Below, one piece after another: positions 25,738 to 34,729 of a stretch of DNA of 37,337 nucleotides. How positions within the stretch are numbered: the stretch's first letter is position 1; every line of letters starts with the position of its first letter. The position numbers and the translations under genes were made by a program. Source of the DNA: a bacterium (GTDB lineage Bacteria > Cyanobacteriota > Vampirovibrionia > Gastranaerophilales > Gastranaerophilaceae); the NCBI GenBank assembly GCA_017470245.1, contig JAFUEV010000068.1:1-37337 (forward strand). Reading direction: 5' to 3'. The notes under the pieces are model-generated. The model saw nothing but the letters and a program-made list of their open reading frames with translations. It was not told the DNA's origin and searched no databases.

Positions 25738-27198
25738 TTATAAGTCATTTCCGCAATAAGATAAATCGAAACTCTTATTACATAACGGGAAATCAGATAT
25801 TCCGTTATTTCTTACCGCCATTGCAAGCATATACCAATTGTTAAAAGATGCATCCTTTATTTTATATCGTTTTAATTTTGAATTTTCGTCTGTAATTGCA
25901 ACATGAACTATCTCTCCACGCCAGCCTTCAGTTATTGAAACTGCAAAAGAATTGGGTGCCAGAGTTCCTGTTTGTACTTTTATATTTTCATTTTGATATG
26001 TTTTGAGTTCATTTAAAAACGATTTTATATATTTTATTGATGCTATTATTTCATAATATCTTAATTGAAATCTGGCATGAACATCACCTGTCGGTTTAAA
26101 ATCTTTGTTTAATTCCTGTTGCTTATACCATTTGTCTTTGAAGTCAAATCTGGAATCCAATTTTACACCTGAAGAACGTGCTGCCATACCAACTGCACCT
26201 AATGATATTGTATTTTCCATACTTACAATACCTGTTTTTTCCATTCTTGAAATACAAGATGGCATTTTTAACATAATTTCTGCTGTTCTTGTTACTGTTT
26301 TTTCCACATTATCAAGCATTTCAATTATTTTATTTGACATTTCTTCGGTTATATCAAAATTAACGCCCCCAACATCAATAAGTCCTCTGCCGAAGCGGCT
26401 GCCTGAAATTTCTAACATTTTATTAATTACGAGTGTTCTTGTTACTCCAAAAACAGATGCTCCCATTAAGTATGCCATATCACCAGCGATAGCTCCCATA
26501 TCACCTATATGGATTGCAATTCTTTCCATCTCTAGTGCTATTCTTCTGATAATTTCAGCTTTATTTGTGATTTTTGTGTCTGTTAAAGTTTCCATTAACT
26601 GAGAGTATGTCATATTATATCCTATAACAGTATCTCCGCAAATTGATTCGGCTAACCTGTTATTAAACTTTTCTGAATTTAATAATAATTCTTCCGCTCC
26701 TCTGTGTTGATATCCAAGCATTATTTCAAGGTCATAGACCTTTTCCCCCTGACACATAAATCGAAAATGTCCCGGTTCTATAACTCCTGCATGGATAGGA
26801 CCTACGGCGACTTCATGAACATCTTCCCCCTTCATTTCAAAAAACGGGTATTTATCTTGATTTTTTCTTACAGGTTTTAACCAAGGGTGGTTTTTTGGCT
26901 CAATTCCAAATTCTTCATAAAATTCACGTTCAAAAATATGAAAAGACGGAATATCTTGTGTAAAGGATTCGTATTCTTTTCTATCGTTTTCAAAAACAGT
27001 AGATGAAATATGCAGTTTACCTTGCTTATCATCTGCTAAAATTACATATAATCTTATTTTTTCATTTTCTTTACAACCAAAAAAGCCTACTACTCTTAAT
27101 TTCATCTGTTTTATATCATTTTTTAACTCATTAAGAGATATTGTAGGAATATCAAAAGTACTAATTTTATTGTTATTATCAGTTATTATCCAATTCAT
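25738..27198 (-). CDS. hyfG: Hydrogenase-like large subunit lacking the [NiFe] site (Ehr type, NuoC-NuoD fusion)
   Basis: 486 residues: an N-terminal NuoC-like domain (about 1-115) and a NuoD/HycE-like catalytic domain. True hydrogenases bind Ni and Fe through two CxxC pairs. Here the first reads SICGDT (C187 only) and the second, at the C-terminus, reads DLSYCGNDL (C482 only), so two of four ligands are replaced and no metal site can form as known. This is the mark of energy-converting-hydrogenase-related (Ehr) complexes. Other features are kept (GPIHAGVIEPGHFRF, LGYQHRGAEELL, RLAESICG). I choose the ATG at 27198, with GGTGG before it, over a GTG at 27207. No hyp maturation genes nearby. Confidence 0.9.
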   Translation of the reverse strand: MNWIITDNNNKISTFDIPTISLNELKNDIKQMKLRVVGFFGCKENEKIRLYVILADDKQGKLHISSTVFENDRKEYESFTQDIPSFHIFEREFYEEFGIEPKNHPWLKPVRKNQDKYPFFEMKGEDVHEVAVGPIHAGVIEPGHFRFMCQGEKVYDLEIMLGYQHRGAEELLLNSEKFNNRLAESICGDTVIGYNMTYSQLMETLTDTKITNKAEIIRRIALEMERIAIHIGDMGAIAGDMAYLMGASVFGVTRTLVINKMLEISGSRFGRGLIDVGGVNFDITEEMSNKIIEMLDNVEKTVTRTAEIMLKMPSCISRMEKTGIVSMENTISLGAVGMAARSSGVKLDSRFDFKDKWYKQQELNKDFKPTGDVHARFQLRYYEIIASIKYIKSFLNELKTYQNENIKVQTGTLAPNSFAVSITEGWRGEIVHVAITDENSKLKRYKIKDASFNNWYMLAMAVRNNGISDFPLCNKSFDLSYCGNDL

Positions 27199-27199
27199 A

Positions 27200-28621
27200 T
27201 TAACCACCGATTTCTATAAATGATTCCGAAATAAGATTTATAATGTCTTGAGGCATATATATACCTATTATAAATGCTGTTACAAGCAATATTATTTGAG
27301 GAAGATACATTGTCCAAGAAAATTGTTTCTTAATTTGTATATCGTTTGCTTTTCCAAATGACATAGATATAATTGCTTTACCTATACCATAAATAATTAT
27401 TGTAAGAAGTATTAAAAATAGCGCAGTTAAGATATATTTCTGTTCATATATCATAGTTCTGATAATCAAAAATTCACTCATAAACAGAACAGAAGGAGGA
27501 AAGGCTGCAATACCCACAAATGATAGTATCCATAACCAACCTGTTTTTTTATCGGTTTGAATGAGTCCGGAAACTGATTTTATTTTTTTTGAGTCATATA
27601 ATTTGAGAATATTCCCTGACGTCATAAAGAAAGCTGCTTTGACTAATGAGTGTCCTATTAAATGTATAATTGAAGCCAAAATACCGATGTTTCCGAGAGC
27701 TGCACCAATAGCGAGTATTCCCATATTTTCTATTGAAGAATATGCAAGCATTCTTTTGTAGTTATTTATATGATATACAAACACGGCTGCTACAAATATG
27801 GAAATAAAACCCATTAATAACAGCATCATTTTTGCGTAAGAGTCGCATCCTGCAAGGCTTGTTATATAAAATACTTTTAAAATCATTAAAAATGCTGAAT
27901 TAAGAAGTGCTGCAGATAATAATGCAGAAATAGGTGATGGGGATTCAGCGTGTGCATCCGGCAACCAAAAGTGAACAGGTGCAAGTCCCATTTTTGTGCC
28001 TATACCAAACATTATGAATACAAATGCGAGTTTAAGCCAAAATTGGTTAAAAACTTGCGCATTTGCATATAATTCATCATAAAATAAAGAGTTTAAATTC
28101 CCTGTTGATACTGTTAAAAGAATTATACCTACAAATGCAAGTGCAATACCTATAGAACAGATAAATACATATTTCCAAGCTGCTTCAATTGAATTTTTTG
28201 TTTTGTGGAAATATATTAAATATGCACTGGCAAGGGTTGTTGCTTCTATAAAAACCCAGTTTAGTCCGAGATTTGTACTTAATATGGCACCTGTCATAGA
28301 GAATATAAAAATTAATAACATATATGAATAATGTCTTATTCTTCTTTCCGTTGAGTTGTCATCTTTCATATAGCCTGCATTGTATATTGAAACGGCGAGG
28401 TAAACTATCGATAACACAATCAAAAATATTTTGTTAGTGTTGATAGAAAAGAATTTATTTTGTAATAAAGGTAAAAAATCAAAGTTTAAACTTGCCAAAA
28501 TTGATATTATAAAGTGTAAAACTGCATACGATATAATGAAGAAGTTATTTAAAAACTTTTTCTTAAATATAAATAATATCAAACAAGCTAAAATAGGATA
28601 TATTAAAAGTAAATTAATCAT
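27200..28621 (-). CDS. hyfF: Mrp/NuoN-like ion-pumping membrane subunit (HyfF-like)
   Basis: 473 residues with about 14 membrane helices, of the antiporter-like family shared by complex I (NuoL/M/N), Mrp antiporters and Hyf/Hyc. Conserved proton-path parts are present: the Glu in LGLNWVFIEATTL, and HFWLPDAHAESPSPISALLSA, the broken-helix region with its Lys/His partners, then HLIGHSLVKAAFF. Its start shares one base with the stop of the HyfE-like gene and its stop lies one base before the large-subunit ATG, so all three are tightly coupled. Confidence 0.9.
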   Translation of the reverse strand: MINLLLIYPILACLILFIFKKKFLNNFFIISYAVLHFIISILASLNFDFLPLLQNKFFSINTNKIFLIVLSIVYLAVSIYNAGYMKDDNSTERRIRHYSYMLLIFIFSMTGAILSTNLGLNWVFIEATTLASAYLIYFHKTKNSIEAAWKYVFICSIGIALAFVGIILLTVSTGNLNSLFYDELYANAQVFNQFWLKLAFVFIMFGIGTKMGLAPVHFWLPDAHAESPSPISALLSAALLNSAFLMILKVFYITSLAGCDSYAKMMLLLMGFISIFVAAVFVYHINNYKRMLAYSSIENMGILAIGAALGNIGILASIIHLIGHSLVKAAFFMTSGNILKLYDSKKIKSVSGLIQTDKKTGWLWILSFVGIAAFPPSVLFMSEFLIIRTMIYEQKYILTALFLILLTIIIYGIGKAIISMSFGKANDIQIKKQFSWTMYLPQIILLVTAFIIGIYMPQDIINLISESFIEIGG

Positions 28622-29310
28622 TATTCAAAGTCCTTTAATTCTGACAATTGTGAAACTTCCAAATCTTCAAATTTGTTGTTAATTTCTTTAACCAGCATTC
28701 CGAGAATGAAAACTGCGATAAAGATATCAAGCAGTACACCAAGGTTAATAATAACCGGCATTTCTTTGGCTACAGATAATGAAAGCAGAAATATACCGTT
28801 TTCCATTGTGATAAAACTTATAACATTAGAAAGAACAGTATGTTTAATTGTGATAAGCCAAAGGCTTATAATAATAATTGCAATTGAAACTCCGAAAAAC
28901 AGAGGTGAAATGAGTTTAAAATCAGGTGTTTGTATGTTAGCGACCATAAATCCTGCAAATAAAATTATACTAGAGATAACAAGTGAGTAAAAATGAGGAA
29001 TATTAGCTTCCGAATCTCTATGTGCGTGAGTTTTTTGTAAAACTTTTTTCAAAAAAACGGGGATTACAATTGATTTTATTAATATAGTTTCAATAATAAT
29101 AAATATAATACTGACTATATGCGGAAGATTATTGTTAAATTCATTAAACATATTTAAACGAAACCAATCTTCGTGTGAAAGTCCTGTAATACAAATTAGA
29201 AACAATAATATACCTTGTCCTGCAAGCATATTGATATGTGCTGCCAGTCTGCTTGTAGAAGAAATGTATATCATTGATAAACCGAGTAAAATAATAAAAA
29301 TATTTTCCAT
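28621..29310 (-). CDS. hyfE: HyfE-like membrane subunit
   Basis: 229 residues with about seven membrane helices. The order (hyfB, C, E, F, G, I) and a NuoK-like core match HyfE, a fusion-like subunit specific to hydrogenase-4-type complexes. Polar patches TLIVET-like IFIIIETILIK and FITMENGIF carry the buried Glu residues expected in NuoK homologues. Starts five bases after the HyfC-like stop. Assigned more by context and pattern than by motif. Confidence 0.8.
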   Translation of the reverse strand: MENIFIILLGLSMIYISSTSRLAAHINMLAGQGILLFLICITGLSHEDWFRLNMFNEFNNNLPHIVSIIFIIIETILIKSIVIPVFLKKVLQKTHAHRDSEANIPHFYSLVISSIILFAGFMVANIQTPDFKLISPLFFGVSIAIIIISLWLITIKHTVLSNVISFITMENGIFLLSLSVAKEMPVIINLGVLLDIFIAVFILGMLVKEINNKFEDLEVSQLSELKDFE

Positions 29311-29315
29311 AAAAG

Positions 29316-30233
29316 TTAATTCCCATATATTTTGTAAGTAACGAGAGTAAGAATTAATAATGCCGTAATAGACATAATAAATATAAATTCAAAGACGTGA
29401 GTCATTCTGAATCTCGCCATTGACGATTCAATTGTTCCTATAACTACTGATATAACTGTAATAATAGCTAAAAATAAAAATAAAGATAAATAAACTGGAA
29501 GCCCAATTGGAATTATAAGTGCAGCGATTAATGCTTCGAATATAAACATTTTTATTGCAGCTCCCCAAGTAATCAAAGCGAGGTCAACGCCTGAATTATC
29601 AAGAATCATTACTTCATGAATCATTGTTAATTCCAAGTGTGTTGTAGGGTCATCAACCGGAACTCTGCATCCTTCAATTAAAAGCATAATAAATAAAGTT
29701 AAAACAAGAAGTGCAATGATTAAAAATCCATAAATACCTGCCTGCTCCATAATGAGTTTAAAATTATTAAAAGAGTTAATTTGGGTTAAAGCGACAATTG
29801 ATGCCATTGCAATAAAAAATGCAGGTTCAACAATTGTTGAGAAACAAGCTTCTCTTGATGCTCCCATTCCTTCAAAACTGCTGCCTGTATCAAGTGCAGA
29901 AATTAAAGAAAAGAACTTACCAAGCCCCAAAATATAAGCAAATATTATAAATGTAAACGGAAGTTCAATAATTGCGGCTCCTGAAATCATTGGTACAAAG
30001 AGCGCCGCAAAAATTATTGAAGTTAAACCTATAATCGGAGCAAATTTGAATATGCATGAAGTTGTTGAACTGTATACTGATTCTTTTTTAAAAAGTTTTA
30101 TAAAATCAAAAAACGGTTGTAAAAGGCAGACTCCTTTTCTACCTGCCCAAAAGGCTTTCGTTTTCTTTATTATTCCTATCATTATGAATGGAATTATCAG
30201 TAAAATTATTATGTTTATAAGTTTTAAAATCAT
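29316..30233 (-). CDS. hyfC: NuoH/HyfC-like membrane subunit
   Basis: 305 residues, eight membrane helices. This subunit links the Fe-S arm to the membrane arm in complex I-like enzymes. Motifs: GCRVPVDDPTTHLELTMIHEVM, the acidic loop typical of HycD/HyfC/EchB, and the N-terminal RKGVCLLQPFFDFIKLFKKE (the RxGPxxxQPxxDxxKL pattern of NuoH). Placed 11 bases after the HyfB-like gene. Good match in length and motif. Confidence 0.92.
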   Translation of the reverse strand: MILKLINIIILLIIPFIMIGIIKKTKAFWAGRKGVCLLQPFFDFIKLFKKESVYSSTTSCIFKFAPIIGLTSIIFAALFVPMISGAAIIELPFTFIIFAYILGLGKFFSLISALDTGSSFEGMGASREACFSTIVEPAFFIAMASIVALTQINSFNNFKLIMEQAGIYGFLIIALLVLTLFIMLLIEGCRVPVDDPTTHLELTMIHEVMILDNSGVDLALITWGAAIKMFIFEALIAALIIPIGLPVYLSLFLFLAIITVISVVIGTIESSMARFRMTHVFEFIFIMSITALLILTLVTYKIYGN

Positions 30234-30244
30234 GTTAACCTGCC

Positions 30245-32227
30245 TTAACCAAAATAAATTAAACCTATTATTGCAACAATAAGGAAGATAAGTCCGAATA
30301 GGATATATTGCTGCATGTTACCGTTTTGTATTTTTTCAAATTTAGCCAGAAATTTTTCATCCAGTTTTAATAACGGTTTAACAATGTATGCTTCTTCAAT
30401 GTCTTCTATTTCCATTTCATAGTATGCTTCTTTTGGGAAGATATCTTTAGGCTTTTTAATGTGTGATATACGTTTAAACATTGGTTTTAAAGTAGATACA
30501 AATAAACCAGCATAAGAAGAAGCTGTATATTGCATACGATTGTTTGGTTTATCGTATCCGCATCCCCAAGTTGTATGTTGTCTTTGTCTTTTGTTGATTA
30601 ATAATCTTAAAATGCACATTGCAATGAGTAAAACAATGAATACAAGAAAGATAACAGATATAGAGCTTATCATATCTTCAACTGCTGATACAACAGGCGG
30701 TATAACGCTGCCTTGTAACAACATTTCAACGGGTTGCATAACTATATTTATTATATATTGAGGAAAAATTCCTATAAAGAAGCATAAAAAGGCTAAAATA
30801 ATCATTGGGAAAATCATAATTTTATCTGCTTCACTATCAATGTTAGAAGCATGTTCGCTTCTAGGTGAACCTAAAAACATTACGCCCGAGGCTTTAGTGA
30901 AACATAAAATTGCCATTGTTCCTATAAGAGCTAAAGCTGCAATAGAAATAACAAGGGTCATAAATGCTGCGGTAGTCGGTGCCGGCAGCCCTATTATCAT
31001 AGCAGCATATATTAAAAATTCGCTTATAAATCCGTTAAATGGGGGTAAACCGCAAATTGCAACAGAGCCAATAATGAATAAAATCGCTGTAAATGGCATT
31101 TTCTTAATTAATCCGCCAAGCATTTCTATGTTTCTTGTATGAGCTTTTATATAAACACTGCCTGCTGCAAAGAATAATAGTTCTTTAAATATAGAGTGGT
31201 TTAATATATGTAAAATACCCCCTGCAAAACCCATTACGGCAACGGCAGGATTTCCGTATACAACACCTATTAAACCTACTCCTATACCAATCCCTATAAT
31301 ACCGATATTCTCTATACTGTGATATGCAAGTAATCTTTTTATATCGTGTTGTGTTATTGCGTATAATACTCCCCATAATGCCGATATAATTGCAGTGATT
31401 AATACCGTATATGCAATAAATTTAGATGGCATTCCTGTAAAACATAATGTTCTTAATATTCCGTATATACCTGTTTTTATCATGACGCCAGACATTATTC
31501 CAGATACATGAGTTGGGGCTGCAGGATGTGCATCAGGAAGCCAATTGTGAAAAGGAACAAATCCTGCTTTTGTTCCAAACCCCATAAAAGCCAATAAAAA
31601 AATTATGTTTGCAAAGTGTTGATTTTGATTTAGAAAAATTGCAAAATCGTTAAAATCTAAACTGCCTGTTTTTATATTTGCTATTGCAAATGCGGAAATA
31701 ATAAAAATAACAGATATGTGCATATAGACTAAATATTTAATACCGGCATTAAGAACATCTTTTTTATTGTTTTCAAAAATAACAAGGAAAAAAGATGATA
31801 AAGACATTATTTCCCAAACTATAAGGAAGGCTAATGCATTTTGAACAGTTACTACGCAAAGCATTGATACAATTAATAAAGTTAAAAATATACAATGCGA
31901 GGAAATATTCATATTCCTATTTAAATAAGGCTTTATATATCCGTTAGCGTATATTAAACCTAAAAAACTCATAACGGAAATAACAGTTACAAAAAATGCA
32001 GATAAAGAATCAAGCATAAAATTTATATTTCCGAACATAGGTGAAAAATATAATTGTGCTCCTTGCATTCCACCCGAAAAAAGAACCTGTAATGAAGGTA
32101 TAAGTAATAAAAACATAGCTATAGCGGTAAATAACGTTAATGTTATAAGTTTGAATTTTTCTTTAATAAAAGCGGAAAATAAACCGCCGAGCAGTAATAT
32201 TCCCAGTGCAATAAAAAATAGTTTCAT
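30245..32227 (-). CDS. hyfB: NuoL/HyfB-like ion-pumping membrane subunit
   Basis: 660 residues, about 16 membrane helices, with an extra soluble tail before the last helix as in HyfB/HycC. Seen: IVWEIMSLSSFFLV (pumping Glu), FHNWLPDAHPAAPTHVSGIMSGVMIKTGIYG, and HILNHSIFKELLFF. First gene of the six-gene operon. I choose the ATG at 32227 (MKLFFIALG), which has GGGAT upstream and starts directly in the first membrane helix; an ORF start at 32299 would add a stretch without family support. It diverges from the MFS transporter, so a promoter for each strand should lie in 32228-32348. Confidence 0.93.
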   Translation of the reverse strand: MKLFFIALGILLLGGLFSAFIKEKFKLITLTLFTAIAMFLLLIPSLQVLFSGGMQGAQLYFSPMFGNINFMLDSLSAFFVTVISVMSFLGLIYANGYIKPYLNRNMNISSHCIFLTLLIVSMLCVVTVQNALAFLIVWEIMSLSSFFLVIFENNKKDVLNAGIKYLVYMHISVIFIISAFAIANIKTGSLDFNDFAIFLNQNQHFANIIFLLAFMGFGTKAGFVPFHNWLPDAHPAAPTHVSGIMSGVMIKTGIYGILRTLCFTGMPSKFIAYTVLITAIISALWGVLYAITQHDIKRLLAYHSIENIGIIGIGIGVGLIGVVYGNPAVAVMGFAGGILHILNHSIFKELLFFAAGSVYIKAHTRNIEMLGGLIKKMPFTAILFIIGSVAICGLPPFNGFISEFLIYAAMIIGLPAPTTAAFMTLVISIAALALIGTMAILCFTKASGVMFLGSPRSEHASNIDSEADKIMIFPMIILAFLCFFIGIFPQYIINIVMQPVEMLLQGSVIPPVVSAVEDMISSISVIFLVFIVLLIAMCILRLLINKRQRQHTTWGCGYDKPNNRMQYTASSYAGLFVSTLKPMFKRISHIKKPKDIFPKEAYYEMEIEDIEEAYIVKPLLKLDEKFLAKFEKIQNGNMQQYILFGLIFLIVAIIGLIYFG

Positions 32228-32348
32228 AAAATAATATCCCAATCGATTATTAATGTTTCTAAATGAGAATATAATATGACTAACAAAGATAAAAAGCAAA
32301 GATTGAATTGTAACTCGACTAAAAAATCGCTGGTGGTAAAATTAAATT

Positions 32349-33893
32349 ATGGGAAATGAAGAAATAAGAGAAACAACGGAAGGCTTTAATAAATGGCTTT
32401 TGATAGTGCCTACTATGCTGGCTGCTTTTTTGTTTGCTCTTGATGAAACAATAGCAAATATAGCGCTTCCACATATTGCCGGGTCATTTTCCGTAAGCAG
32501 TCAGGAATCTATATGGATACTTACAAGTTATCTTATTGCCAGTTGTTTGACAATCCCAATGATAGACTGGTTAAGCCGATTACTCGGCAGAAAAAATATG
32601 TTTATCGGGATGGTTCTGCTTTTTACTATATCTTCATTTATGTGCGGAATATCAACTTCAATGTCAATGATGATTGTCGGCAGATTTCTACAGGGACTTG
32701 GCGGCGGTGTCCTTATACCGATTGCACAAGCAATTGTAATGGAATCATTCAAAGGAAAAGATTTATCAATAGCTATTACTTTATTTGGTTTGGTTGTAAT
32801 AATAGCACCTATAATAGGACCTGTATTGGGGGGATATATTACTGAAAATTATTCGTGGCACTGGATATTTTTTATAAATGTTCCTATCGGACTAATAATA
32901 GTATTAATGGCAAAAACAATGATATATGATCCGCCTTATGCAAGACGTCAAAAAAATGTAAAAACTGATTATTGGGGATTATTATTTTTGTTTATGTTTG
33001 CTGTAGCCTTTGAGATAATGATGGATAAAGGTAATGATATGGATTGGTTTAGTTCACCTTTTATCCGTAAGTTAACTGTAATATGGATTATAGGCTTAGT
33101 TGGATTAATAATTTCGCAAATAAAAGGAAAAGAAACATTAGTAAGACTTAATGTATTGAAAAATTGGAATTTAGCAACAGGTACACTTGTTTTAACGGTA
33201 ATGAATGCAATATTATTAGGGTCATTGGCGATGGTTCCTCAGTTTATGCAAATTATGATGGGATATGATGCTTTTACCAGCGGATTATCAATGATGCCAA
33301 GAGGTATCGGTTGTATGGCAGGCTTAATAATTGCACAAAAATTGCAGGAAAAAACAGATGCCAGAATTTTAGCATCTGTTGGGATGATGGTTTTAGGGAT
33401 AGGCAGCTGGATGCTAGGTGATATTAATCTCCAAATTTCACAAGCTTCAATAGCGTTTCCAAACGTATTATTTGGCTTAGGTATGGCACTTGCAATGGTA
33501 CCATTGATTCCATTTTCTTGTAAAACAGTTAAAGCTGAAGAAATGTCTAACGCTTCAGGCTTGCAAAATTTTATTAAAACAATAGGTGGCGCGGTAGGAA
33601 CGTCACTTGTAGCGACGTTTGTTTCAAGATTCTCTCAAATGCACCAAAATATGATGACATATACGCTCACGGGTACAAATGATATTTTTAGAGAGAGATT
33701 ACAAGCATATACAGCTAATTTTATGCAATATACAGATATGTCAACCGCATCATATATGGGGCAAAAACTGATATATAATCAATTATTACAACAATCGAGA
33801 CTTTGGGCTTATATAGATTCTTTTAGAATCTATGCCATTGCATGTTTCATTATTATTATTTTGATATTTATAATGAGAGCAGATAAAAAATAA
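32349..33893 (+). CDS. DHA2-family MFS transporter (EmrB/QacA type)
   Basis: 514 residues, 14 membrane helices. Drug:H+ antiporter-2 marks: FALDETIANIALPHIAGSF in helix 1 (motif D1), LSRLLGRKNMF (motif A), GRFLQGLGGGVLIPIAQAI (motif B region) and GPVLGGYITENYSWHWIFFINVPIG (motif C). Such pumps export drugs, dyes or bile acids; the true substrate is open. No EmrA-type membrane-fusion gene is adjacent, so it may work alone. Divergent from the Hyf-like operon. No strong ribosome site (TGGTGG near 32331). Confidence 0.93.
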   Translation: MGNEEIRETTEGFNKWLLIVPTMLAAFLFALDETIANIALPHIAGSFSVSSQESIWILTSYLIASCLTIPMIDWLSRLLGRKNMFIGMVLLFTISSFMCGISTSMSMMIVGRFLQGLGGGVLIPIAQAIVMESFKGKDLSIAITLFGLVVIIAPIIGPVLGGYITENYSWHWIFFINVPIGLIIVLMAKTMIYDPPYARRQKNVKTDYWGLLFLFMFAVAFEIMMDKGNDMDWFSSPFIRKLTVIWIIGLVGLIISQIKGKETLVRLNVLKNWNLATGTLVLTVMNAILLGSLAMVPQFMQIMMGYDAFTSGLSMMPRGIGCMAGLIIAQKLQEKTDARILASVGMMVLGIGSWMLGDINLQISQASIAFPNVLFGLGMALAMVPLIPFSCKTVKAEEMSNASGLQNFIKTIGGAVGTSLVATFVSRFSQMHQNMMTYTLTGTNDIFRERLQAYTANFMQYTDMSTASYMGQKLIYNQLLQQSRLWAYIDSFRIYAIACFIIIILIFIMRADKK

Positions 33894-34057
33894 TATATTA
33901 AGTGACTGACTAAATATATTGTAATCTTATGTATAAAGACATTAAATTATTTTGTATTGTATTTGATTTTATTTTTTAGCTTGTTTAATAAAAAATAAAG
34001 CAAAAATTAAAATTTATTGTTTTATTGCATGTGTTTACTATTTGAAAAGGAAAATAT

Positions 34058-34633
34058 ATGAATATCTCCCCTGTAAATTATTCTAATAATTATGTAAATA
34101 AAAACAACTCTATATTATGTCCGTCATTTCAAGGTAAAATTGAAGTTTCTAAACAACCTAATCAACAAAACAGTGAAGGTGTTAGAGAAAAATTAAGTAA
34201 ATTTATTTCAAATATATTCGAGAAAAAAGAGAGAAATGAAAAGTTGCCTTATGTAATAGATGCGGCTTATGTAAGAGCAGGAGTACAATCTAGGTCAGTA
34301 ATGGCAAAATGTTACCGATACGGCAATGCGACAATTCATTGTTGTGAACCTGAAGTACTTGAAAAGGTTAAAACAAACTTACATCAAATGGGCATAAAGA
34401 GAATAAAAAATAGCAATATAAAAGTCACAAGAAGTGCGGATTTTGATAAAAGTATATATATATCCAAAATTGTAAGTTATTATGATGAAGATGAGCAAAA
34501 ATCAATAGTATTTACACCGGAAGGTGATATGAATTATAAATTGACATATACATATTCTCCTGCAGGAAAAATTGAGGATTTTGATATCTCGGATGTATAT
34601 ATGCGTGATAGTAATGAATGGTCTGTTGCATAA
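34058..34633 (+). CDS. Hypothetical protein with N-terminal FxG tag
   Basis: 191 residues. N-terminus MNISPVNYSNN...LCPSFQGKIE carries the tag, with F24 and G26. A Lys/Glu-rich helix follows (REKLSKFISNIFEKKERNEK), then an alpha/beta region of about 120 residues ending in a beta-rich stretch (YKLTYTYSPAGKIEDFDISD). No signal peptide by the usual rules, no membrane segment, no recognised family. AAAAGGA precedes the ATG. Located alone between the MFS gene and trpS. Mature-part function unknown. Confidence 0.7.
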   Translation: MNISPVNYSNNYVNKNNSILCPSFQGKIEVSKQPNQQNSEGVREKLSKFISNIFEKKERNEKLPYVIDAAYVRAGVQSRSVMAKCYRYGNATIHCCEPEVLEKVKTNLHQMGIKRIKNSNIKVTRSADFDKSIYISKIVSYYDEDEQKSIVFTPEGDMNYKLTYTYSPAGKIEDFDISDVYMRDSNEWSVA

Positions 34634-34667
34634 ATAAAGAAATATACCTTTCTATTTTTGTGTATAA

Positions 34668-34693
34668 TTAATTTATAAAAATTTATAAATTAA
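34668..34693. repeat. 11-bp perfect inverted repeat upstream of trpS
   Basis: TTAATTTATAA and TTATAAATTAA separated by AAAT. It follows a TGTATAAT box (34661-34668), so it would sit at the very 5' end of the trpS message. An outer pair, ACCTTTCT (34646-34653) and AGAAAGGT (34717-34724), encloses it, and the right arm contains the trpS ribosome site. Confidence 0.55.
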
Positions 34694-34729
34694 TATAAAA
34701 TAATTTCTGATTGAACAGAAAGGTAAATA

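Noticed and set aside
26105..26602. Plus-strand ORF of 165 residues inside the large-subunit gene
   Set aside because: Antisense shadow of a conserved hydrogenase-like gene; Ile/Ser-rich low-complexity translation.
34634..34729. T-box leader before trpS
   Set aside because: The leader is under 100 bases and lacks the conserved T-box core (GGGTGGNACCGCG).
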